A model generated the notes under the pieces. It did not search any database. It worked only from the letters and a program-made list of their open reading frames with translations, and had not been told where the DNA came from. From Beaufortia kweichowensis (Eukaryota > Chordata > Actinopteri > Cypriniformes > Gastromyzontidae), in contig CM032799.1 in NCBI GenBank assembly GCA_019155185.1, forward strand, positions 248,001 through 312,000: a stretch of 64,000 bases of DNA, in the 5' to 3' direction. Made by a program: the position numbers and the translations under genes. How positions within the stretch are numbered: position 1 is the stretch's first letter; every line of letters begins with the position of its first letter. Below are positions 1 through 33,655 of the stretch, one piece after another.

Positions 1-2308
1 ATCTGTAATTACTGTGTTCTCCGGAAAGGATATGGAGCGGTGTATGTTTCCGTTCTGTACGTCCCCTGAGAACCACCTCGTTTTACACAATCCTCTTTTT
101 CACTGTTGATCTTTAAAACCAAAGGTGTTCCATTTGCACGACTTTCACATTTGTAATCCCATATCTTATGTGAGCTTTATACCAGTGTTCCCTGAAAGAG
201 CTTTAGCATTCTTCTAAATCAGTCGTGGGGAACTCCACAGCCAGAGGTGAGCTTTGCCACATCATCTTTTTGAAGCGTTCCTATAGAAAAGAATAGAAAA
301 GATTTATTCTACAGTTTTTATAACACGCTCACCTCTGACACAAAACATCCATTTGTGAAGTTCATCTGTAAAGATTTTCCATTCACATTCAATTTCTTAA
401 GAAGACAGAATAAAGCAAATACAGACACTGATTAGGATATCTCCAGACAACTTTAGGATTAGCTTTTTGTAACAGTAGAAAGTCAAATGGGACAGTAAAC
501 AGCAAGCTTTGTTTATGTATTAGCGGAAATGTCTGTGAAGCAGAAGCAAAGCAGGAACTTGATAAGGTGGAACCCCTGTGGTGCTCGCTGAGCATTTTCA
601 TCCCCCGGGGAGAAGCAATTGCAAAGAGCTTATCTAGATGTGCCCATGCTGGCCCTTGAAGTGGTGGTTAAAAGCTGATGTGCCAGAAATGTTTTTTATT
701 CCCTGAGGAACAGGACTTGTGTAACCCACCCCAGCGTTATCTTCATCGGTCTATGAGATTTGCATGTCGGAACGTGACAGACGTCCCTCGTTTCTTGCCA
801 AGATCTTCCTGTGGTGTTTATATCAAATGAAATGGGACGATCGTTATAGCAGAAGCTGTTCTCTCACATGGGATCGGTTTGGGTCAGTGGGTTGTTTCTT
901 GGCAGGAAGAGGAAATGGGTGAAAGGAATAAATGGATGAAAATGTGTCATATATTATGACAGAATGAAAGTCATAGATAATTCTTGAATTATTATATTGA
1001 ACTGTTTGCGAGACACTGTATTGTTTCAGATTTGGCATACATTTAACATGTATCAGACAATACTATTAATACTATTAAAAGTTCATTATGGAATTATAGC
1101 ACTTATACTTCCACACATTGAAAAGCTTAGAGTAATAATCTTGGTATTAAAAGTCTATCAAACCACTGTTGATCCACATGTTGCTTGAATCTTATACTGT
1201 GTGGTCTCTTGTATTGTGGTTATTGCACTGTGGTCGGTTAGATGGCTTTTATGAGACCAAAAATCCTGGTTTCTATTTCCAGATTTGTTTTAAAACTTTC
1301 TGCCTGTGCTTCTTTATTTGCATTTGTATTTCATTTGGGTTTGAAACAAGAGATGGTGGGTTGAAGGTTCTGGCCAGAGAATTGTTTATCCAAAGTACAC
1401 ATGTGTTTGTATGATATGGGACACCACAAAAGCATTTCTTTAGAAATATATGACACCATTGCTGTTCTTTCACACTTGAAGTCCAAGCCTTTCCTAACTG
1501 ATCCCTTAGAACAAAAAATAAAATAAGAGACAATTTACATACAGTGAAGTGTGGAGCCGTGACATGTGTCATGTGGATAGCAAAACCCAGATACTGTGAT
1601 GTTCAGTTTGAGAAATGTTTATAATTGACTCATTTATGCCTTTTAACATGTGTTGTGTTCCTGTAGTGAAATTGGTGGCTCGATGTGAGTAATTAGTGCA
1701 AAATGCAAAGGATTTGATTTGATAAGAGCGTCTGCCAAATGCGTAAACATTGACATGATGACTGTCACTATAACCATAACAGCAATTAATCTTACGAGAG
1801 AAAATATTACATTTGTGGAAGTAAAATTGTGAACGTTTCTCTTTTTTTACAGCTGGACAATTCAAAAGTCAAGGGTTATAGACCGGCCAACCTTCATCAT
1901 TTTAGATGATCATAGGATTAGGAGTCATTTGACATTTCCAAAGCAGCTCATAGTGTCTAAAAGAGGGTTTTCTTTGATTTGATAGAGTTTGCAGTTGTTT
2001 GATGGAGTTCACAGTTAATAACCCCTCAGATTTTTTCTCCTAAAATTGCTTAGGAAAAATACTATATACACTATGGAGTCCTATTAATTGTATAGCTGAA
2101 ATAATGGAATTTTGCATCAATTTGATGAGAAATGTTTGAGTTCATATTGAAATTTGGAATAATATTGACTGATTGCAGACATGGTAAATCTAAGCTGAGT
2201 CTGAAACTCAAGTGGAGATGATTTATAGTTTTTCTCTGAAGGGAAACACAGGAGACTTTCTTGCCAATTTAATCTCATTGTTGTCGCAGCTTTTGCATTT
2301 TCAAATAA

Positions 2309-2519
2309 GCATCATTTAGTATGTTTAATAATCTGTTTGAATCATGAGGACAGCCTGATGTCCCACAAGATATTTTACTAAGATCATTTACTACAGTGTA
2401 CACACACGTTATGTTTCTTTACATAGACATAATTATTTTTGTACTGTATGAACTGTATATTCTATCCCCGACCATTTTTCAATCTTTATACTAAACATCA
2501 TTTAGTATGTTTAATAATC
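2309..2519. repeat. Direct repeat of about 24 bp flanking about 160 bp
   Basis: The sequence catcatttagtatgtttaat, continuing aatc, occurs at about 2,310-2,333 and again at 2,496-2,519. After the second copy lies a segment typical of fish repeats (gtggggacatttggacccca at about 2,553). It may be a local duplication or an insertion scar. Confidence 0.5.
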
Positions 2520-4282
2520 AATTTGAGGTGGTTAAGTCTCTTATTTTAATCGTGGGGACATTTGGACCCCACAATGTGTAAAAACCTGTACACACGCATA
2601 TCTCTGTGTTCTACATTTTTCTTTCTTTACCACACGCATTAATCATGATGATTAAACATAGCACAACCTTTAATCTGAAAGAACCTTATAAAACATGCTA
2701 TAAATGAACAGTAGGAAGGTTTAAATAATTATAGCTCATCTTTCAGGCAGGTGGGTGATGCTGTTCTGTAGATGTGGTAGGCTGTGAACCTTTAGGCCTT
2801 TAGCGATATGATCAAAAGTGCTCAGGGTAGACAAATCACAGTTTACATCTGGTTTTACAGTAACATATCAAAAGTATGCCTCAAGTAATGATCTATTTAT
2901 CATATAGTCCGACATTTTCATCATGTTGATCTATATGTTAAAGTGCCACACAGTTATTTACTTCATGCTGTTAGATATGTCAGTCGATAGCCTAAAATCA
3001 GGACACACCACCATGTAGCGAAATCTATCAACATTAAAACTTCAAACCCAAGACAGAGTTGGATCTTTGTGTTTGTCACGGTTGTAGCTTTAGTTGCCTT
3101 TTTGTTGATCGAAACATCACTATGAATTGTTTGTTGAGGAAATAATGTTGGAAAAACAGCAGCTGCCAAATATTGGACGGATGGAAGAAACAAAAACAAG
3201 AGTGACTCTTCTGTCCTCTTCTAGAACTCAATTACAGCTAAGGATGAAATAACTGCAAGCTAAAAGTCCAAGTTTTCTGTTTTGAGACCAAATTGAAACA
3301 TTTATTGTGTTTCTATTAGGCTGTGACAATGATTAAAATAAATTTGAGAGATTTTGTTTTAGTTGGCAGCACAAGGTTGTTCCCCTAAAACAATAACCAG
3401 TTTATAAAATAAGACTAAACGCAAGTAAACTGAGAGATCAGATTGAAATCAGACTGGGAAAGTAAACTGGGGTTTTCCAAAGGAAGGCATAGCAGATCCG
3501 CTGTATTCACGAGTCAGATTAAAGTTTGTAAAGTCTAGATATTTGATAGGAACTCTAATGTGTTTTTTGGCACAGGAAGTGTTTATCAAATGGTGAGACA
3601 CAAAACGGGGGAGTCAACTTTTATATCAGACCAGTGCAAAATTTATGATTCTAACTTAACACCAGAATCATTTATGACATGATGTCATTCCTTTATTGTA
3701 CAATGATAGAGTAATGCAGATGGGTTCACAAACAAAATATGTCATTGTGAATGAAGTGTCTTCAGAGAGCTTCATCCAGATGTACTTGGATGATTTGCTT
3801 TAAGAAAGTCATAAATAAAAAAGACAAATTCTCCAACCCTGCTGGGTGGTGGAAGAATCATTTTTAAGTGTGGAAATGAAATGGATCAGTGTGTCAGAGC
3901 AATAAAGAACTCAACACATTTTCCTCTGTGTGTCTATCAATCTACACTATTGAATTTCTCTTATTACTAACACTGCTGGTATATAACACCATCTGGAATG
4001 ACGTGCAGGTGTTTAACCACGTCTCAGGGTTTCCACTTACATTGCCCAGCAACGCTGTTGGATGACATAACAAGTAAGACTTCCATACACATTCAATGGG
4101 TTTACTGTGTCTAAGTGTACTGAGTTATTGTTTATTTGTTTTAAACGCTTTGTTTTGCATTTTTTGCCAGTTTTATTCAAATCCACCTCGCTCACCATCC
4201 TGTAAAATGAATCCTGAGGAAGATGAAGCAAAATGCATCTGGGAAATGTTTGAGCAACAAGTAAGCAATAAGGTATGAGAGG

Positions 4283-4600
4283 CTAGTGCTTTACTGTAAA
4301 TAAGTCACGGCTGAAGGGCGTCGTTAGAGACGAAACAAAGTAAGTACAAACATTAAAGCCTAAAAATATGTATCAGTGCAAGTTTTATGAAGAAAAATCA
4401 CTAAAAGCATTCCTTCCCCTGGAAAAAATAGTGCCTGACTGACTGTTATATGTGTTTATGTTGCTGCGCAGTGATACACACAATCATTAGGTGAAGCGCT
4501 CGTAGATGTGATTTATCGTGAATAACGAATAACGGATTGACCATCCAGAATCAAAGACTGAAACGAACCGTTTTATAATAACAATTAAGATGCTCTCCAT
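4283..4600 (+). repeat. Dispersed repeat family D, copy 1
   Basis: This stretch is similar to the reverse complement of about 53,045-53,285. Shared blocks include gctagtgctttactgt, aataagtcacggctga, cctaaaaatatgtat and the end ccagaatcaa. Two copies 49 kb apart in opposite orientation indicate a mobile repeat, probably a non-autonomous DNA element. The class is not established. Confidence 0.6.
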
Positions 4601-7031
4601 TCTGCATGCCAGAAACAAACAAGACTTTCTTTTAAGCAAATCTAAACCAAACGTGTACTCGGCCATCTGGGATTTTTATAAACAGTCTTAATAAATAGTT
4701 GCCATTGATCAATTTGTGCCCCAAGCTAAGCACAACAAATTAAATTATAACAGTTTGAAAGAATCAGTATTTATTGCTGTACAGTACATACATTACATAA
4801 ATATTTCTCTTGAAAGGTTCTTCTCTAAGTCTGGTATCACTTTATATTTAGCACATTACTATAAATGGTGAAGATGTGCATGTTTATGTGTTAAAGTTAA
4901 TCCAGGATTAAAAAACAAAAAGTAACTAAAAATGTATTAGTGTTTTGTGTGATTAATGTGCAAACATCATTATATATATTATATGTGGATGAATCAGTCT
5001 CATTAAATAGGATATAGGTGAAGGGAATGGAGGAAGATAGGTGTGGTCACAGGTCTAAATCAGATCATCTACCAGGACAGAAATAACCAGCTGTTGTTTC
5101 TGTGGATGAGATTGGGATCAGTGAAGATGGATAAAGGTTCATCTTATCATCTCTGCAGGGGTTCTGTTGGATTCGCTCTGGCCTCATTTGAGCTGTTTTT
5201 CCCCTCCGCCCATTCCTCTTTCCACAAAACATTTCCATTGTTGCAAAACACCGTGTATGTGGTTTGTTCACTCCACCCCAAACTGTGTTGGGAAACTTCT
5301 TTGCTTTAGTTTTCCAGTATATGAATTCTGAAATGTGTTTTAAGTATCTGTTTGTACACTTTCATATTCTGTGTGGGGCCGTAGTGAGCTCGATGCCTTT
5401 CTAATACTGAAACACACATTGCATGTTGATACTTTTGGACTTTCTGTCATGTTATGATGAGTTTAAAAAATAAATAGATACTATAAACCCTAAGTATAAA
5501 ACATAAATAAATGTCACATGGGTCTCTGTAAGAATACATCCCTTTCAGTTTTTTATCTGGATTTGTTGTATGCTTCTAAAACGTGTTTTTGCTGTTTAAA
5601 CTGACTTCAAACTGAAATAATGCTGTTGTGATAAGTGCAGATCACACTGTGTAAAGTAATATCTGTCTCATGCTGGTTTACAAAAACATAAAATAAACAA
5701 ACAAATTACCATAAACTACCATTATCTCTTTATCGTTATGTAAAGTCAATCTAAATAGACCATAAGGGTTAATAAAGGCCAGACTATAACTCATAAATCA
5801 TGGCCAGATTTTGTCTTACAGCAAAGCTTTTGGAAGAAATGTTTCACCCACAAACATCATACTCTCTTTGTCTGTGTATTTTCTCTGATATGATGGTTAT
5901 GTTTTACCAAAGATGAAATTTTTTCTTTGTGACTCAACAACTTATTCTTGTTCCTGACGTTCTCTCAGTGTTTTGTTGTAACTAGGGATACCCTTCTTCC
6001 TCTTTGCAACGTTTTATTTTGGTTAGCAGTCTATGGAACAGTAACTGTGAGACATCACTAAACTGACTAAAAACACAAACTGGGTTGTCATGGTGATTTA
6101 ACAGTAAATCTGTATTTTTGTTTTTGCTATGAAGTTTACAGTACCTCTGAGTATGTATTTGAATATACGTCCTCTGATCCTTCTGTAGCAACAAACTAAA
6201 GCTCACAGAAATCACATGAACGGATGTCTCTGTGGCATGATGGACAAACGAATAAACGGACGCCCCTCTAATGGCATCCAGTAACTGACTTAAAACTTCC
6301 TTTGGTTCCTCTGGCAAGTCATTTTATAATTTTGTGGCTTCCTTTTGCCCTTAGCCATTTAGAGGACATCTGGCAGATCCATAGATGATAATCCATAGTG
6401 CACACACAAATTGTGCTGTTTTTTGTCCGAAGAAAAACTGCACAAATTTTGGAATCATAAACACGTTGTATGCTTAGATAATACACTCTATTCTTCTTTC
6501 AGTAATGCTCTTTACTTTGGCCAACACAGTTTAAACTACTACAGAAAGAGCTCTGGGGCCAAAAGAGAAGTTAGATCAGAGTTGATTTTAGATTCAGTGG
6601 GGGTTGCAGAGGTTTCGTGGTGTCTGGGTTAAACTGATGGGGGTTGCAGCTGTACTCCGCCCCTGTCCTCTGGGACCATGATGTCATACACTAAAGCGGA
6701 GATGCAGAGATTACAAAAAGGCTTAGACTAGCTGTTACCAAAGTCCCTTCAAGGCAAGTCAGTTCATTTGGCGGCCATCTTGGCAACTCCCCCTGTCAGC
6801 TATTTATTATCTAGTGAAAGAAAGTGTGTAGTGCAGTCGTACAGTGTGTCTGTACTGCACAGAACTGCTCAGATATCATCTTTCCCCAACATCAAAATAC
6901 CTCTGCTTTCCTTTTAGCTTTAATCTCTAACAGTACGTCAACATTTCTCTTATTTGTATCTTTTTTATTTTATGAGTTAAAACTCCTGATCTATGAATGG
7001 ACAACCTCCTTTTCATCATTTTTATTATTAT

Positions 7032-7437
7032 TGGGCAATTCCAGCATTATGAATATGACATTTTCAGGTTTTCAGTCAAAAGCTGACATATAAATTCTCA
7101 CAGAATGTATTTATTGCTAATATATTGAACCATTTGTTTATATTTTACTAGTCCAGACATCAAAGCACAAGTTATCGGTTTTAAAAAACTGAAATATACA
7201 CATTATGGACGTGACATGTTTTTGAGAAGCAACATACTTTTTCTGTGAATTAAAATAAAAGAAATGACTCTTTACCAAACATAAAATATTTTATGGATGT
7301 CACTTTACCTGACCATTAAAAATCATGCTTTAAATATGAACAAATGCTTTAAGAACTTTGAGAGAGAACTTATATGGGTATTGAACCACCAGAAATGAAC
7401 ATCTGAGCTATCAGTATGGTGAAAACCTTAGAATTTC
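7032..7437 (+). repeat. Dispersed repeat family C, copy 1
   Basis: It begins gggcaattccagcattat and ends near agtatggtgaaaacctt. The same blocks occur at about 51,458-51,900 (+) and, reversed, at about 30,950-31,240 and 44,570-44,780. No coding capacity is visible. Interspersed spacing in both orientations fits a non-autonomous DNA transposon. Confidence 0.65.
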
Positions 7438-8106
7438 CCTATTACTATATCATGTCAAATGACACTAAAAAGATTTTTGCGTTTATCATCCAGCTAAAGC
7501 ATATACACATGTTGGAGAATAAAAACATGATTCGGATCATACAGCATTCTGTAAACATCACTGTATTATGTTCAGTCTGTTGTCTGTATGTTACTTTCAC
7601 TATTTTCCAACCAGTTTTATTTGAACTTTAAAATTTTCCTAAGCACATCCCTGCTGTCAAAGGTAGTTTTCTAGAGTCTGGCCGTGCAGCTCTGAAGAAA
7701 AACACTGGCTTTGACTCATTCATTAACTCATATGAAATGTATCCAGATGTTCTCACATATCCAGATCTTTGCTATAGAGAGTCAGATCTCCTGGGTTCAC
7801 TGCTTTTACCTCACTGACTCAGCTGTAGCTTCAAGCTCGGTAACGTTTCTCCATTCCAACAAGATGTTTCTGCCACCCATTACTGATTCATAAAGAACTT
7901 GTACCTTATTGAATCTTGAAAAACCACTAAAGACTGTGAATCAGTTAATTAAAAACTGTGAGTTAACTGAGCGTGTGAAGCTAAAGCAACAAGTCGTTAA
8001 AAACTTTGTAGACTGAACTGCTTATAAACCCCTTAGGAGAAAGATATCTCGCATATCAGCTCATAAGCATAGATTGCACTTATCCTGGGGGAGGGTGGAA
8101 AGACTC

Positions 8107-8141
8107 GGGGGCGGAGCGAAGAGGGAGTACTGCATGAGTCA
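8107..8141. promoter_or_regulatory. GC box and AP-1 site upstream of fn1
   Basis: GGGGCGGAGC (8,107-8,116) and TGAGTCA (8,135-8,141) lie within 35 bp in a less AT-rich patch about 1.3 kb upstream of the fn1 promoter. These are matches to Sp1-type and AP-1 consensus sites. A regulatory role is inference. Confidence 0.25.
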
Positions 8142-8795
8142 AAGCAAACATCTGGCCTGGTGACAGAAATCACTGAATCATCTGTTAAGGGCCAATCCGT
8201 CTCATATCATCATATGAAGGATTAAACTTCTTGTGTGGTGGCGTTTACAAGAAACACAAAGAGCACAAAACACAAAGTGTAATGAGGTTTAAATGGGAGA
8301 TCTCTCAACACGGTAACCTTCATTCACGGAGAGATGAGTACAGTTTTAAAATGAGAGGGTGACGACATCAGCTCTGCTTTTTCACGAATGACCCCCAAAT
8401 ACCCTCAGGGATAAGAAATACAGCCTGTCTGGATCCGCCGCTGTAACAGAAAAATATCAAGAAAAGATGCGTGTCTGTTACTTTATTAATCACACTGAAT
8501 ATGAAAAAGACTGAGGGGCGTTTGATGTCAGAATTTATTTGACTTTACCATCTGCCTTATGATTCCTGAGGGTGATAGTAAACTACTAAGAATTCCTTTA
8601 TTTTATCACAAGGAAAGTATTATTGAATTTGAGAGTTTGTATACTGTAATTTGGTTCAGATGGGTGCAGCGTCCTGTGCCATCTGTTAACGGTAACAGCA
8701 AATCTCTATTAGATTAGGAAGGAATACATTCACCCTTAAAAAGAAAAGGTTACTAACCCTTAAAGTAGTTGTACAGTACCAAGTTTAGACAAAAA

Positions 8796-8990
8796 TGTTT
8801 TTCATGGTCTTAAAAATCTTTATTTCAATGTTTGAAATCACTTTTGTGGATAATTGTGCCAATAGGGCCTATATTAATTTCTTTAATTAGAAAACTAAAA
8901 AATTGTTTGAATCAAATAATGAATAAAAAGAGTCCAGAATAGATAGAATTCAGTGCTGTTAAAAACCTTCACAGGTTGAGACTTCAAGAA
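8796..8990 (+). repeat. Dispersed repeat family E, copy 1
   Basis: It shares the blocks ttaaaaatctttt, atattaatttct and tagaaaactaaaa with about 29,060-29,225 in fn1 intron 40, in the same orientation. Short and AT-rich, so only a moderate call. Confidence 0.4.
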
Positions 8991-9249
8991 TCTACTGTGG
9001 GATAATAATATGATTTTACAAATTCTAGGCAAAGAGTGACTAACTTTTGAAGATGCTAAAATATAACATAGTGTTTATTTATTTATTTTGGATGCTTTAG
9101 GTCACAACATAATTCTCACAGTTACAGTTGTGTTGATGAGTTCACTGCTATAGAAAATACTCTGAACAACAGTGAGTATGTGTTTCCAAACGTTTAACTG
9201 GTAGCTTATATATACATAATGTTTATATAAACAGAAAGAACTTGCATGA

Positions 9250-9606
9250 AAAAGAACTATAAAAGCTTAACACAAACAACTCGAGCTTCGTACAGGATTT
9301 CTGTGTGACTGGTTGACGCGTTTGCAGGGGTAGATCCTCCTCCCGGGCGGAATGTGGAGGTCAAATAAAAGCGCTCGACACATCTGAGCTCTTCGCAGAG
9401 GTGCGCAAGAGAGCAGGACGCGCAGGACGCACAGGACGCGCACGCAGAGCGCGACGCACACTGGGAACTTTGGGAGACATTGAGCAACTGTGGTAAAACT
9501 AAATCCGCAGCGCGAAAAGTAGTGCGTCTCCTCAAGCAAATACCCTAAAAAGAAAAGGAAGGTTTAACTACTGGTGTGCAATTTCTATTTCATCTTACCT
9601 GTGAAA
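9250..9606 (+). promoter_or_regulatory. fn1: fn1 core promoter and 5' UTR (predicted)
   Basis: The composition switches from AT-rich to GC- and CpG-rich just before the first coding exon. Two TATA-like elements are present: TATAAAAG at 9,258-9,265 and AATAAAAGC at about 9,365-9,373. The second is followed about 30 bp later by a GC-rich leader with a degenerate decamer repeat (caggacgcgc type, about 9,414-9,450). From about 9,390 to the start codon there is no upstream ATG, and the ATG at 9,607 has A at -3. The transcription start is not visible in sequence; near 9,395-9,400 is a guess from TATA spacing. Confidence 0.5.
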
Positions 9607-32163
<22,557 letters not shown>

Positions 32164-32850
32164 GAGGAAATATGCAGATCAGTTTTGAGTAATATTGAAT
32201 AAGACATGACTCCCAGAGACTGTTATTCGCTCCTTTAGTGTCCTTCACCCACACCGCAAACTCTGTCCTGCTGCTTCCACCCTGACGCCCACCTGTGACA
32301 TCACTCCCACAGACCCAAGTTACTGGGTGATTCTTTATCTCTCTCTCCTTAATCAATGAAAGGGAGATTTTTTTATTCAAAGTTTTGTGGAAGATCTACT
32401 CCACTACACATCATTGAACCCTTCCACATCCTCTTCAACACATCTTGCCTTTATGTTTTTCAGTATTATCGCCTGGTGTCTGTTACAATGTTTTTATATA
32501 AATTTTGTGTATTTTTGTCCGTGATCAAAACTTTTTATTGGTGATCTTTTTTTAAACAAGCACTGTCTTAGATGAAAACCTTTGTGCCTTGTAGGCATCT
32601 TTTTTATATGATGTAATATTCACCCCTTTTAATCTGATTGATTGGTTAAATCTGTGGCCTTTGTGTCCGTCAGGAGGCAAAGGGAAGCACTGTTGTAATG
32701 AAGTTCATTTTTTTCTTTATTTATCCCTTTTATGTTTGAGTTTTGATGGAATTCAGATTATGGGTGTATACTGTTTTATGTTTTAGGTGCCAAAGTCTTA
32801 ACTACTGTGGACAAAAATACTTTTTAATAAAACATTTTTACAAAAAAAGA
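32164..32850 (+). terminator. fn1: fn1 3' UTR and polyadenylation region
   Basis: Follows the TAA at 32,161-32,163. AATAAA signals lie at 32,826-32,831 and 32,893-32,898. The first, with an A-rich stretch about 15 nt after, is the likelier cleavage site, giving a 3' UTR of about 680 nt. Confidence 0.7.
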
Positions 32851-33587
32851 CTTAGTTCAGCCATTTTTGTACATTTGCAATACACACTTACAAATAAAGG
32901 TGTTTCCCAGGGTTCTTCACACAATGCCATAAAATAATCTTTCTGTCAAAGATTTTAAGAAGCACCATTTTATTTTTATCTTTTTATAATCTAAAGAAAC
33001 GTTTTCCACAACAAAGAACCGTTTGTGAAACAGAAATGTTCTTCAGATGTTGAAGGTTCTTTATGGACCCATTTAGACAAAAGAGCTTCTTCTATGGTAT
33101 CATGAAGCACCTTTCTTTATAAAAGTGTAATATCGGATATGCTTCGATGACGTTCATTGTTTATTGCATCTCAGTGCTGTTAAACGGAAATATCAGCACT
33201 TCTGGAATGGTGTTGACAACACCTTATTTTATATACTGCTGGTATATAAAATATAAAATAAATGGTAGCATGGCAAAAAAAACTGTATGTGTCAGGATTT
33301 ATCATTTCTGTTTTCTGCAACCATCTTCCAAAAGCTAATAGATGTACATTTACGTTTATATATCTTTATGAAGTATATTGTGCCATATTTACTTAATGCA
33401 TGATGAAAATATTTTATATTCTTTGTTATATTCCAGCTTATCTAAAGCTTTAATGTGTGATCAAGCTCTGAATATTGAGTCACTGGTTACTGGTTACTGT
33501 ATAACTAACTTTTCATGCCTGGAACTAACAGGGAATGTAAAGGGATGTAAACCCTGTCTTTCTGAAGATGATGCACACAAGTGAAAG
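32851..33587 (+). other. Short fn1-cpo intergenic region
   Basis: About 740 bp separate the fn1 poly(A) site from the cpo start codon. Most of 32,900-33,125 resembles a common fish repeat (gttctttatggacccattta, cttctatggtatcatgaagc). The cpo promoter must lie here or overlap the fn1 3' end; I see no clear TATA box. Two in-frame ATGs at 33,568 and 33,571 open a very short upstream frame that stops at TGA just past the cpo start. Confidence 0.5.
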
Positions 33588-33655
33588 ATGTTGAGATTCA
33601 GAATATTGATTCTACTGCTGTGGTTTGTGAGGAGGTCAGATGCCTTTCCAAACAG
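33588..33655 (+). CDS. cpo: cpo exon 1: signal peptide
   Basis: Start ATG at 33,588; translation MLRFRILILLLWFV followed by RRSDA|FPN, a compact signal peptide with likely cleavage after SDA. It ends two bases into a codon at CAG|GTGAG and joins exon 2 (37,285) to give Ser in frame. It is supported by frame, signal character and donor site, but is separated from exon 2 by a 3.6-kb repeat-filled intron, so it is the least certain exon. Confidence 0.75.

Larger units (their letters stand above)
1..9240. other. 5' intergenic flank of fn1, no gene found
   Basis: No reading frame here looks coding: all are short, low in similarity to anything I recognise, and lack splice-linked partners. It contains AT-rich unique sequence and dispersed repeats listed separately (about 2,309-2,519, 4,283-4,600, 7,032-7,437 and 8,796-8,990), plus a short LINE/SINE-tail-like piece at 1,718-1,745 (gataagagcgtctgccaaat). 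About 8,030-8,180 is less AT-rich and has a GC box and an AP-1 site, so it may be regulatory. Whether the far left belongs to a neighbouring gene cannot be told. Confidence 0.6.
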
